Source: an uncultured Collinsella sp.
Lineage (GTDB): Bacteria; Actinomycetota; Coriobacteriia; Coriobacteriales; Coriobacteriaceae
Length of the DNA: 12,734 nt
Assembly (NCBI GenBank): GCA_902470265.1
Contig: CABRFW010000025.1
Span: forward strand, 1-12,734
Direction of reading: 5' to 3'
Shown: piece by piece, positions 1-6,071 of the stretch
Layout: every line of letters starts with the position of its first letter
Position numbering within the stretch: position 1 is the stretch's first letter
Position numbers and translations under genes: made by a program
The notes under the pieces: model-generated
Seen by the model: the letters and a program-made list of their open reading frames with translations, nothing else
Told to the model about the DNA's origin: nothing
The model's database searches: none

Positions 1-799
1 GTGGGAGGAGCCGCCCATTTCGGGCGAGGCCGGTTCGGGCACGATCTTCTTTAGCGGCTGCTCGCTCAAATGCGTCTATTGCCAGAACCACGAGATCTCG
101 ACGGGCAATTTCGGTCTTGAGATTACGCCCCAGCGTTTGGTCGAGATTATGCTGGAGCTGCAGGACCAGGGTGCCAACAACATCAACTTGGTGACGGCGA
201 CGCATTATGCTCACCTGCTGCCGGCCGCGATTGCCGCAGCGCGGGAGCGTGGGCTGGACATCCCGATCGTCTACAACACGAGCGGCTATGAGCGGGCGAG
301 TGCCGTGGCTGCGCTCGGCGATCTGGTCGATGTGTGGCTTACCGACTTTAAATATGCTGATGCGTGGCTTGCGCAGTCGCTCTCTCATATTCAGGATTAC
401 CCGCGTGTAGCCGTGTCTGGCCTGGCTCAGATGGCGCGCGAGATTAAGCGCCGCGGGGGAGAGCTGGTGGACGACGAGGGGCTTATGAAGCGCGGCATCA
501 TCGTGCGTCACCTGGTGTTGCCGGGTCATGCAGACGATTCATGTCGCGTGCTGGACTTGGTGTGGCAGACGGTGGGCGACGTGCCGATTTCGGTCATGAA
601 CCAGTACACGCCCAATGCGCTCATGCGCGAACAGGGCGGCGACCTGGCACGCGCCGTGACGCGGGAGGAGTACGAGCAGGTGCTCGACCATGCCGACGAC
701 CTGGGCTTTACGACGATGTTCTGGCAAGAGGGCGGCGCGGTAGACGAGAGCTTCACCCCGGCCTTCGACACCACCGGTGTTCTTACCAGCGCAAAGTAG
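1..799 (+). CDS. Radical SAM protein, PflX/COG1313-like (5' end missing)
   Basis: The frame is open from base 2 and ends at TAG 797-799, giving 265 visible residues; the start lies before the window. A CX3CX2C cluster motif (CSLKCVYC, cysteines at codons 59, 71 and 80) marks a radical SAM enzyme that binds a 4Fe-4S cluster and cleaves S-adenosylmethionine. Flanking words (WEEPPISG, GSGTIFFSGC, NLVTATHY, IPIVYNTSGYE, VRHLVLPG, NQYTP) fit the PflX-like family, which resembles pyruvate formate-lyase activating enzymes. From family knowledge the exact substrate is unsettled. No glycyl-radical enzyme gene is visible downstream, so an activase role cannot be supported from context. The next gene is a tRNA with its own promoter. 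The family is fairly sure, the function is not. It is probably cytoplasmic; no membrane segment is seen in the visible part. Confidence 0.85.
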   Translation, partial: WEEPPISGEAGSGTIFFSGCSLKCVYCQNHEISTGNFGLEITPQRLVEIMLELQDQGANNINLVTATHYAHLLPAAIAAARERGLDIPIVYNTSGYERASAVAALGDLVDVWLTDFKYADAWLAQSLSHIQDYPRVAVSGLAQMAREIKRRGGELVDDEGLMKRGIIVRHLVLPGHADDSCRVLDLVWQTVGDVPISVMNQYTPNALMREQGGDLARAVTREEYEQVLDHADDLGFTTMFWQEGGAVDESFTPAFDTTGVLTSAK

Positions 800-807
800 T
801 GCGTTCG

Positions 808-845
808 TCGATGATTTTTCTGGGACGGGGATTAAAAATCATCGA
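808..845. repeat. Perfect 12-bp inverted repeat after the radical SAM gene
   Basis: Arms 808-819 and 834-845 are exact reverse complements (TCGATGATTTTT / AAAAATCATCGA) around a 14-nt loop. It starts 9 nt after the stop codon, so it may act as the transcript end of the radical SAM gene. The 3' arm is followed by GAGGATCG and not by a T run, so it is not a classic intrinsic terminator. It could be a 3'-end stabilising hairpin or a protein site. Confidence 0.5.
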
Positions 846-908
846 GAGGATCGTCTGTTCGAAAAGTTGTCAAAATAGCCGCGCTCCAAAAAGACTGGTT
901 ATTGGGCG

Positions 909-936
909 TTGACAGTTGGCGAGCCGTAGGTAAAAT
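909..936 (+). promoter_or_regulatory. Promoter of tRNA-Ala
   Basis: TTGACA at 909-914 matches the -35 consensus exactly, followed by a 16-bp spacer and TAAAAT at 931-936 (5 of 6 with TATAAT). The tRNA begins 14 nt after the -10 box, leaving a short 5' leader, as expected for a strong housekeeping promoter. Confidence 0.75.
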
Positions 937-949
937 ATCGACTTGTCCT

Positions 950-1022
950 GGGGACGTAGCTCAGTTGGGAGAGCGCTGCCGTCGCATGGCAGAGGCCGAG
1001 GGTTCGACTCCCTTCGTCTCCA
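950..1022 (+). tRNA. tRNA-Ala (anticodon CGC)
   Basis: A full cloverleaf can be drawn. The acceptor stem is 950-956 with 1015-1021, the D arm 959-962/971-974, the anticodon stem 976-980/988-992, and the T arm 998-1002/1010-1014 with loop TTCGACT. The 7-nt anticodon loop 981-987 (GTCGCAT) places CGC at 983-985, reading codon GCG. The third acceptor pair is G952 with T1019, the G3-U70 wobble that is the main identity signal for alanyl-tRNA synthetase, so the alanine call has two independent supports. The discriminator is A1022. The next bases are CCC, so the CCA tail is not encoded and must be added after transcription. Confidence 0.95.
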
Positions 1023-1036
1023 CCCTTGGATTTGAT

Positions 1037-1068
1037 AAGCCGCTGACATTGTGTCGGCGGCTTTTTTT
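1037..1068 (+). terminator. Rho-independent terminator of tRNA-Ala
   Basis: Stem 1038-1047 pairs with 1053-1062 (10 bp, one G-U; a further A-T closes the loop), followed by seven T at 1062-1068. It lies 15 nt after the tRNA and ends 18 nt before the next start codon, so the tRNA is a separate unit from the small gene that follows. Confidence 0.85.
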
Positions 1069-1072
1069 AAAA

Positions 1073-1079
1073 GAAAGGG
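1073..1079 (+). promoter_or_regulatory. Ribosome binding site deciding start 1087
   Basis: GAAAGGG lies 7 nt before ATG 1087. The same GAAAGG core at similar spacing precedes pncB (1617-1622) and proA (6059-6064). It rules out the longer frame opening at GTG 1051, which would start inside the tRNA terminator. Confidence 0.7.
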
Positions 1080-1086
1080 CTATACC

Positions 1087-1545
1087 ATGGCCGAGCTTGA
1101 GTCCCAACCACTGTCTGCCGAGGAGCGCGCCGAGTTGGAGGAGCTCCGCGCCGAGAAGGCTCGTCGCGAGGCCCAGGAAGAGGCCCGTCGCGAGCGCGAG
1201 GAGCTGGCTGCCCTGCGTGCCGAGCGTACGAAAGCCGAGGAGGCCGCCGCGAACGCCGTATCCGCATCGGTGCCCGCGCCCGCACCCAAGCCCGCTGCTG
1301 CGAAGCCTGCACCTGCCGCGCCCAAACCTCAGCCTAAAAAGGCCGCTCGTCCCAAGTCCGTCGAGCCCAAGCCGAGCCGTGACGAGATGACCTTTGCCCA
1401 GCGCATGGTTACCTCCAAGGAACCTACGGGCGAGAACGAGATCCCTGGCATGGCGCCGGCTCAAAAAATCATCATTGTCCTTGCCCTCATCGCGTTTGTC
1501 ATCTTTATGGGCTACACGATCCTGACCAGCATGGGCCTGCTCTAA
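1087..1545 (+). CDS. Small coiled-coil protein with C-terminal membrane anchor
   Basis: The product is 152 residues. Residues 10-55 are a charged Glu/Arg/Ala heptad-like stretch that should form a coiled coil. Residues 60-97 are an Ala/Pro/Lys linker (PAPAPKP, AAPKPQPKK). Residues 127-149 (start QKIIIVLALIAFVIFMGY) form one hydrophobic helix only a few residues from the C terminus. There is no signal peptide, so it is probably a tail-anchored protein with its N-terminal coil in the cytoplasm. I do not recognise a named family, and low-complexity composition makes similarity searches unreliable. The gene follows the tRNA terminator and lies 84 nt upstream of pncB with no clear terminator between, so it may share a transcript with pncB. 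Its function is unknown; a scaffold or division-associated role would be a guess. Confidence 0.75.
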   Translation: MAELESQPLSAEERAELEELRAEKARREAQEEARREREELAALRAERTKAEEAAANAVSASVPAPAPKPAAAKPAPAAPKPQPKKAARPKSVEPKPSRDEMTFAQRMVTSKEPTGENEIPGMAPAQKIIIVLALIAFVIFMGYTILTSMGLL

Positions 1546-1629
1546 CCGATTTGCATCGGGTGTCATGTCCGCATCCTCTGCTCTCGTCTAACCCTCAAAT
1601 TCTGTACCACACATCCGAAAGGTCGCCCC

Positions 1630-3135
1630 ATGGCTTTGACCGACATCTCGCATCCCACCGACATTGCAATGCTCACCGATCTGTACGAGCTCACTATGGC
1701 CCAGGGCCTGTGGGAGAGCGGCAAGGCCAATGAGCAGGGTTGTTTTACCGCGTTTTACCGCGACCATCCCTTTGGCAGCGCCTATGCCGTCATGTGCGGC
1801 ACCGCCGAACTGCCCGAGCTGGTCGAGAATCTGCGCTTTACGCCCGAGGACATCGACTACCTCGCATCGCTTGAGGCCCCTGCCGGCGGCGCGATGTTCA
1901 AGTCCGCATTCCTCGACTACCTGCGCGATTTTCGTGTGCATGTAAATATCGACGCCGTTCCCGAGGGCGAGCTCGTCTTTCCGCGCGAGCCCATGGTGCG
2001 CGTCACCGGCCCCGCGCTGGAGTGCCAGCTGCTCGAGACGGCGCTGCTCAACATCGTCGGCTTCCAGACGCTTGTCGCCACCAAGACGGCGCGCGTGGTG
2101 CTTGCCGCCGACGGCCGTCCCGTGGCGGAGTTTGGCCTGCGCCGTGCCCAGGGCCCCGATGGCGGCCTGGCCGTTGCGCGCGCGAGCTACGTTGCCGGCT
2201 GCTCCTCTACGTCCAATGTGCTCGCCGGCCGCCGCTACGGTATTCCCGTCTTTGGCACGCATGCGCACAGCTGGGTGATGAGCTTCGATTCCGAGCTCGA
2301 GGCCTTCCGCGCCTTTGCCAAGTCGAGCCCCAAGAACTGTACGCTGCTCATCGACACCTATGACGTGCGCGAGGGCTGCGAGCATGCCATTACGGTTGCC
2401 AAGGAGATGGAGGCGGTGGGCGAGCGCCTGTCGGCTATTCGCATCGACTCCGGCGACCTTGCCAAGCTCTCCAAGTATGTTCGCGGCCGTTTTGATGCCG
2501 AGGGCCTGCCTTATGTGGGGATCTCGGTTTCTAACGATCTTGACGAGTATACGATTCAGTCGCTGCTCGACCAGGGCGCGCCCATCGACAGCTTTGGCGT
2601 GGGCACCAAGCTCGCGACCTGCTACGATCAGCCGGCGCTGGGCGGCGTGTACAAGCTTTCCGCCCGCCGTGCGAGCGAGGCAGACCCATGGACGCCGGTG
2701 GTCAAGCTCTCCGAGCAGCCCTACAAGCGCACGATCCCGGGTGTGCAACGCGTGCGCCGTTATTACGACGGATTTGGCGGCCCGGTCTGCGACATGATCT
2801 ACGACGAGGACCATCTGGCGGGGGAGGGCTCCGCGCGCGGCAATACCCTCGTGGCCGTGAATGATGCCGCCCTGGTGACCGACGTGTCCGAACTTGAGTA
2901 TCGCGAGCTGCTGGTGCCGATCGTGCGCGATGGCAGTGCGGTGGCTCCGCGTGAGAGCATCCAGGACGCGCGCGAGCGCTGTGCTTGGGCGCTCGATCAT
3001 CTGGACGCAGCTTTCAAGCGCTTCCTGTACCCGCAGACCTATGTGGTGGGCATGGAGCAGGGCCTGGCTCAGGTGCGCGACGAGCTCGTGCGCAAGAACA
3101 TGGCCGCGGCTTCGGCTTTCCCCTGGGCTCACTAA
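1630..3135 (+). CDS. pncB: Nicotinate phosphoribosyltransferase
   Basis: The enzyme (EC 6.3.4.21) joins nicotinate and PRPP with ATP use to form nicotinate mononucleotide, the entry step of NAD salvage (Preiss-Handler route), in the cytoplasm. The product has 501 residues, usual for the long bacterial type. Visible family motifs are TDLYELTMAQ (16-25) at the N terminus, RRAQGPDGG (from 171), GTHAHSWVMSF (from 209), RIDSGDL (271-277) and GVGTKLAT (from 323). His213 in the AH-x-W motif is, as I recall, the position autophosphorylated in the Salmonella enzyme. The start has GAAAGG at 1617-1622, 7 nt upstream. No terminator is obvious before proB, 79 nt downstream, so co-transcription is possible. 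No NAD-responsive operator was recognised in the 84-nt upstream gap. Confidence 0.95.
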   Translation: MALTDISHPTDIAMLTDLYELTMAQGLWESGKANEQGCFTAFYRDHPFGSAYAVMCGTAELPELVENLRFTPEDIDYLASLEAPAGGAMFKSAFLDYLRDFRVHVNIDAVPEGELVFPREPMVRVTGPALECQLLETALLNIVGFQTLVATKTARVVLAADGRPVAEFGLRRAQGPDGGLAVARASYVAGCSSTSNVLAGRRYGIPVFGTHAHSWVMSFDSELEAFRAFAKSSPKNCTLLIDTYDVREGCEHAITVAKEMEAVGERLSAIRIDSGDLAKLSKYVRGRFDAEGLPYVGISVSNDLDEYTIQSLLDQGAPIDSFGVGTKLATCYDQPALGGVYKLSARRASEADPWTPVVKLSEQPYKRTIPGVQRVRRYYDGFGGPVCDMIYDEDHLAGEGSARGNTLVAVNDAALVTDVSELEYRELLVPIVRDGSAVAPRESIQDARERCAWALDHLDAAFKRFLYPQTYVVGMEQGLAQVRDELVRKNMAAASAFPWAH

Positions 3136-3141
3136 TTCTTT

Positions 3142-3196
3142 GGGCGGTAGGGGCGAGTCACGCTCCCTTGGCCGCCAGCTCGGCCGTTCGCTGAAC
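3142..3196 (+). other. Structured pncB-proB gap
   Basis: The 79-nt gap can fold in several ways. GGGGCG 3150-3155 pairs with CGCTCC 3161-3166 (one G-U), GGCCG 3170-3174 with CGGCC 3181-3185, and GTTC 3186-3189 with GAAC 3193-3196. None is followed by a T run, so this is not an intrinsic terminator. It could be a processing or attenuation region, but GC-rich spacers fold easily, so support is weak. Confidence 0.3.
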
Positions 3197-3214
3197 AGTT
3201 GATTGGTTTGACGT

Positions 3215-4342
3215 ATGACGACTTCTTATAAAACGATGGTGGTAAAGATCGGTTCGTCCACGGTGGTGGGCGCCGATGGCAAGGTCAACCGCGCCTTTAT
3301 CGGCGGACTTGCCGATCAAGCCGCAGCGCTGCGCAAGCTCGGCTGGCGTCTGGTCGTGGTGAGCTCGGGCGCTATTGCCTGTGGCTATCCCGTGTTGGGC
3401 TTCGACCGCAAGCCGGTCGGCGACCTTCCGAGCCTGCAGGCCTGCGCCTCGGCTGGTCAGTGCATCATCTCGTCGGCCTACGACGAGGAGTTCCATGCGC
3501 GCGACCTGCTCACCTCGCTCGTACTGCTCACGCGCCACGACACGGCCCGCCGCACGTCCTACCTGCATGCACGCGACGCCCTGCTGCGCCTGGTGGAGCT
3601 GGGCGTGGTGCCGGTCGTCAACGAGAACGATACCGTCACCGTCGACGAGATCAAGTTTGGCGACAACGACACGCTGGCGGCGCTTGTGAGCTGCCTGGTT
3701 TCTGCCGATCTGTGCGTGACGCTCTCGGACATCGATGGCCTCTATACCGCCAATCCGCACGAGGACCCCACGGCCGAGTTCGTCCCGGTCGTGCATAAGA
3801 TCGATGCCAAGATTATCGCCTCGGCAGGCGATTCTTCGACTTCGGTGGGCACGGGCGGCATGATCACCAAGATTCGCGCGAGCCGCATCCTGATGACGGC
3901 GGGTATTCAGAGCGTGATTTGCTCGGGCGAGGAGCCCGATGCGCTCGTGCGCCTCGCCCGCGGCGAGAGCGTGGGCACGCTGTTCGATCCGCCGGCGGAG
4001 CGTCTGGACATCGCACCCCGCAAGCTGTGGATCGCACTGGGAGACAAGGCGCATGGCTCGGTGACGGTTGACGACGGTGCCGCGAAGGCGCTGGTCAGCC
4101 GTGGCTCTTCCTTGCTTGCGGTGGGTATTCGCGAGGTCGATGGCCAGTTTGCCGAGGGCGATGTGCTCGATGTGTGCGATCCGAGCGGTATGGTCGTCGC
4201 CCGCGGTATCGCCGAGGCCGATTCGGACGTGCTGGAACTTGCCGCCGGCCGCCGCCAGGACCAGATTGCCGGTAACCGTCTGCTGGCAGACCTGGCCGAG
4301 AAGCCGGCGATCCACAGGGACAACTTGATTGTATTTGCTTAA
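3215..4342 (+). CDS. proB: Glutamate 5-kinase
   Basis: ProB (EC 2.7.2.11) phosphorylates L-glutamate to gamma-glutamyl phosphate, the first and normally feedback-inhibited step of proline synthesis. The 375-residue length fits the full form, with an amino-acid kinase domain (about 5-260) and a C-terminal PUA domain (about 269-355). Visible motifs are VVKIGSS (9-15), VSSGAIACG (from 49), VNENDTV (from 135), FGDND (148-152) and GTGGMITKI (212-220). A TGA just upstream (3209-3211) bounds the frame. ATG 3215 has no recognisable Shine-Dalgarno sequence, unlike its neighbours; ATG 3239 would also keep the kinase core and likewise lacks one. Translation may depend on other signals. The unstable product goes to ProA, whose gene lies 1.7 kb downstream beyond an inverted hydrolase gene. 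A long hairpin follows the stop codon by 14 nt. Confidence 0.95.
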   Translation: MTTSYKTMVVKIGSSTVVGADGKVNRAFIGGLADQAAALRKLGWRLVVVSSGAIACGYPVLGFDRKPVGDLPSLQACASAGQCIISSAYDEEFHARDLLTSLVLLTRHDTARRTSYLHARDALLRLVELGVVPVVNENDTVTVDEIKFGDNDTLAALVSCLVSADLCVTLSDIDGLYTANPHEDPTAEFVPVVHKIDAKIIASAGDSSTSVGTGGMITKIRASRILMTAGIQSVICSGEEPDALVRLARGESVGTLFDPPAERLDIAPRKLWIALGDKAHGSVTVDDGAAKALVSRGSSLLAVGIREVDGQFAEGDVLDVCDPSGMVVARGIAEADSDVLELAAGRRQDQIAGNRLLADLAEKPAIHRDNLIVFA

Positions 4343-4356
4343 CCAATTGACGCTGC

Positions 4357-4454
4357 AAACGCCCCTAAGCGGCAATCTGACGTTCAATCGTCGGGCATGA
4401 CCAAAAGGTCAATGCCCTCCTCTTTCACGTCACCTTGCTCGCTTAGGGGCGTTT
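4357..4454. terminator. 98-nt nested rod hairpin between convergent proB and hydrolase genes
   Basis: Four stacked helices share one axis. An outer 15-bp perfect stem is 4357-4371/4440-4454. A 4-bp continuation is 4372-4375/4435-4438, with T4439 bulged. A 6-bp stem is 4378-4383/4427-4432. A 10-bp inner hairpin is 4393-4402/4407-4417, with A4411 bulged and an AAAA loop. In total 35 base pairs form over 98 nt. The + strand continues GTTTT at 4451-4455, so it can end proB transcription, and the symmetric outer stem could also serve the opposing gene. It is far larger than a normal terminator, so it may instead be a dispersed repeat that supplies termination, or a structured RNA. Confidence 0.7.
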
Positions 4455-4490
4455 TCGCTTTCCGTCCTCTTCCTGCAATGTTGCTGTTCT

Positions 4491-4538
4491 CGGCACTTGG
4501 GGACGTTCCTTTTGTGCCGGCGGGTGGGGACACTCCTT
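4491..4538. repeat. Tandem GGGGAC-x-TCCTT half-motifs with hairpin
   Basis: GGGGACGTTCCTT (4499-4511) and GGGGACACTCCTT (4526-4538) match at 11 of 13 positions, 27 nt apart. The first is enclosed by CGGCAC 4491-4496 and GTGCCG 4514-4519, which can pair. It lies just beyond the stop codon of the minus-strand hydrolase. No T run follows on the minus strand. It shares the words GGGGAC and GTGCC with the palindromes at 7373 and 8083 (read on either strand), so it may be a degenerate relative. Confidence 0.4.
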
Positions 4539-4540
4539 CG

Positions 4541-5959
4541 CTAGAAGATTCGGCGCAGGTCTCCGCGGTCGAGGGCTTCGTCGAAGAGATACTTGAACAC
4601 CACGCTGCCGTGCAGGCCGTCGTGCTCGAACTCGTTGGTCACCCAGGCGTGCGAGTTGCCCACGCGGTCGAGCGTGTCGAGCTGCATGCCCGAGTCCACG
4701 TACATGTCATCGAAGTACACCGCGGCCTGGAGCGGCACCTCGTTGCAAGCCAGGCGCTGCGGGTCGTAGATCTTGTCCCAGCTGGTGTCTTCCATCAGCA
4801 GGTCCATGGCGGGCTTGAAGGGCTTGAGCTCGGGCATCTGCTCGAACATCCACGGGAACATGGCCTCGCCGGTAAACATGAGCGGGCGCGCGAGGGTGTC
4901 GAACTCGGCACGGCGTGCCTTCTCTTCTGCCGCGGCCCAGCGAATAGGCATGGTATCGCCGTCGGCGTAGATGAACTCCTGCAGTGTCCAGTACAGCGGG
5001 TTTGTGCGCGTGTTGGTGCGCTCGAAGGCGCGCATCAAAAAGCTGTCAGATACCGAGGCGCCGCAGGCCAGCGTGCCGTCGCCGTCAACAAAAGCGTGAT
5101 CGATAATCCAATGCATGCGCTCAAAGCTCGGCTTCATGCCAAAGTCGCTGCCCATGAGCTGTAGGCGCTCGACCGTCATCGGCGAGCCGTCGGGCAGCAC
5201 GGGCTTTTGCTCCTCGAGGGTATCTGCCAGGGTCGCCACGCGCTCGACGTCGGCGGGGTAGCGGTCGTAATACTGCTGCGTCTTGGCTGCCATGCGTGGG
5301 AAGGTGTGCGCGTAGACCTCGCTGGCGCTCGCCGGCACGTGGGGGATTCCGCCGCAGGTAAAGCTCGCCGCCACGCCCTCGGGGAAGAGCGACAGGTAGC
5401 TCAGCGTCAAAAAACCGCCGTAGCTTTGGCCGAGCGTGACCCACGGCTTGCCTCCAAAGCCCACTAGGCGCAGGTACTCAAAATCGCGCACGATGGAGCT
5501 GGCGAGGTGGCGCTTGAGGTAGTCCGCCTGCGAGCGGGCCGCATTGGCGCCTGCTGCCTCGGCGCGATCGCCCAAGGCGGCAATCGTGCGCCCGTCCACG
5601 CAGCTGCTGCGTCCGGTGCCGCGCTGGTCGGGAAGGACCACGCGGAAGTGCTTGACGGCCTCCTCGATCCAGCCGTCGCTTGTGGGCGACAGCGGACGCG
5701 GGCTCTCGCCGCCGGGGCCGCCCTGCAAAAACAGGAGCAGCGGCAGATCGTCGTTGATGCGGTCGGGCGCGCAAACCACGCGGTAGAAGAGCTTGATGCT
5801 CTCGGGCGCGCCGGCGATGGGTGCCGGCATAGCGCCGCGGCGCATGGTGCTGCCGACGGCCAGGAGCATCGGCTCCAGGCCGCGCCAGTCAAGGGGGACG
5901 TCGATGCTGTGGTCCTCGACGTAAAGGCCGGGGACGTGGTACGAAGTGATGAGGGCCAT
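4541..5959 (-). CDS. Prolyl aminopeptidase-like alpha/beta hydrolase (S33 type)
   Basis: The product is 472 residues, cytoplasmic by lack of a signal peptide. It has the oxyanion-hole motif LQGGPGG (79-84 region), LPDQRGTGRS (109-118) and the nucleophile elbow GQSYGG with Ser179, all typical of proline iminopeptidases of the longer peptidase S33 group (EC 3.4.11.5), which release N-terminal proline from peptides. The acid is probably within DDMYVD (417-422), and the catalytic His is 447 or 450 in NEFEHDGLHGS. The start at ATG 5959 is supported by GGAAG 6 nt upstream; a frame opening at 6040 would reach into the proA leader and has no such site. It is convergent with proB and divergent from proA, so it interrupts what is commonly a proBA pair. 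A general alpha/beta hydrolase or esterase role is the alternative. Confidence 0.8.
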   Translation of the reverse strand: MALITSYHVPGLYVEDHSIDVPLDWRGLEPMLLAVGSTMRRGAMPAPIAGAPESIKLFYRVVCAPDRINDDLPLLLFLQGGPGGESPRPLSPTSDGWIEEAVKHFRVVLPDQRGTGRSSCVDGRTIAALGDRAEAAGANAARSQADYLKRHLASSIVRDFEYLRLVGFGGKPWVTLGQSYGGFLTLSYLSLFPEGVAASFTCGGIPHVPASASEVYAHTFPRMAAKTQQYYDRYPADVERVATLADTLEEQKPVLPDGSPMTVERLQLMGSDFGMKPSFERMHWIIDHAFVDGDGTLACGASVSDSFLMRAFERTNTRTNPLYWTLQEFIYADGDTMPIRWAAAEEKARRAEFDTLARPLMFTGEAMFPWMFEQMPELKPFKPAMDLLMEDTSWDKIYDPQRLACNEVPLQAAVYFDDMYVDSGMQLDTLDRVGNSHAWVTNEFEHDGLHGSVVFKYLFDEALDRGDLRRIF

Positions 5960-5965
5960 GTGAGT

Positions 5966-5970
5966 CTTCC
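5966..5970 (-). promoter_or_regulatory. Ribosome binding site deciding the hydrolase start
   Basis: On the minus strand GGAAG is followed by 6 nt and then ATG at 5959. The upstream in-frame ATG codons (6040 and 6022) have no comparable site, and the extra residues they would add lack family features. Confidence 0.5.
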
Positions 5971-5997
5971 GTTCGTTGCGGTGTTTCGGGTTGACCA

Positions 5998-6003
5998 ATT
6001 CTA
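5998..6003 (-). promoter_or_regulatory. Possible -10 box of the hydrolase gene
   Basis: On the minus strand TAGAAT (5 of 6 with TATAAT) lies about 38 nt before ATG 5959, which would give a short leader. No convincing -35 box sits 16-18 nt upstream, so this is tentative. The 112-bp divergent region (5960-6071) must hold signals for both the hydrolase and proA. A TTGACC at 5991-5996 on the + strand has no matching -10 box. Confidence 0.3.
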
Positions 6004-6071
6004 CCGCCGCGGGCGAGGCCATGCGCAAATCGGCTACCATGGTTGCAAACTTCTAGGAGAAAGGGCCGCCC

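Noticed and set aside
1546..1560. CCGAT-TTGC-ATCGG hairpin as a terminator before pncB
   Set aside because: The stem is only 5 bp and is not followed by a T run, so it was not called as a terminator.
1588..3132. Long minus-strand open frame (514 codons) antisense to pncB
   Set aside because: It mirrors the pncB codon pattern, has no recognisable family motif, and the + strand product matches nicotinate phosphoribosyltransferase throughout. High GC makes such antisense frames common.
3158..4387. Minus-strand open frame (409 codons) antisense to proB
   Set aside because: His/Arg/Ala-rich composition typical of an antisense shadow; the + strand encodes a complete glutamate 5-kinase.
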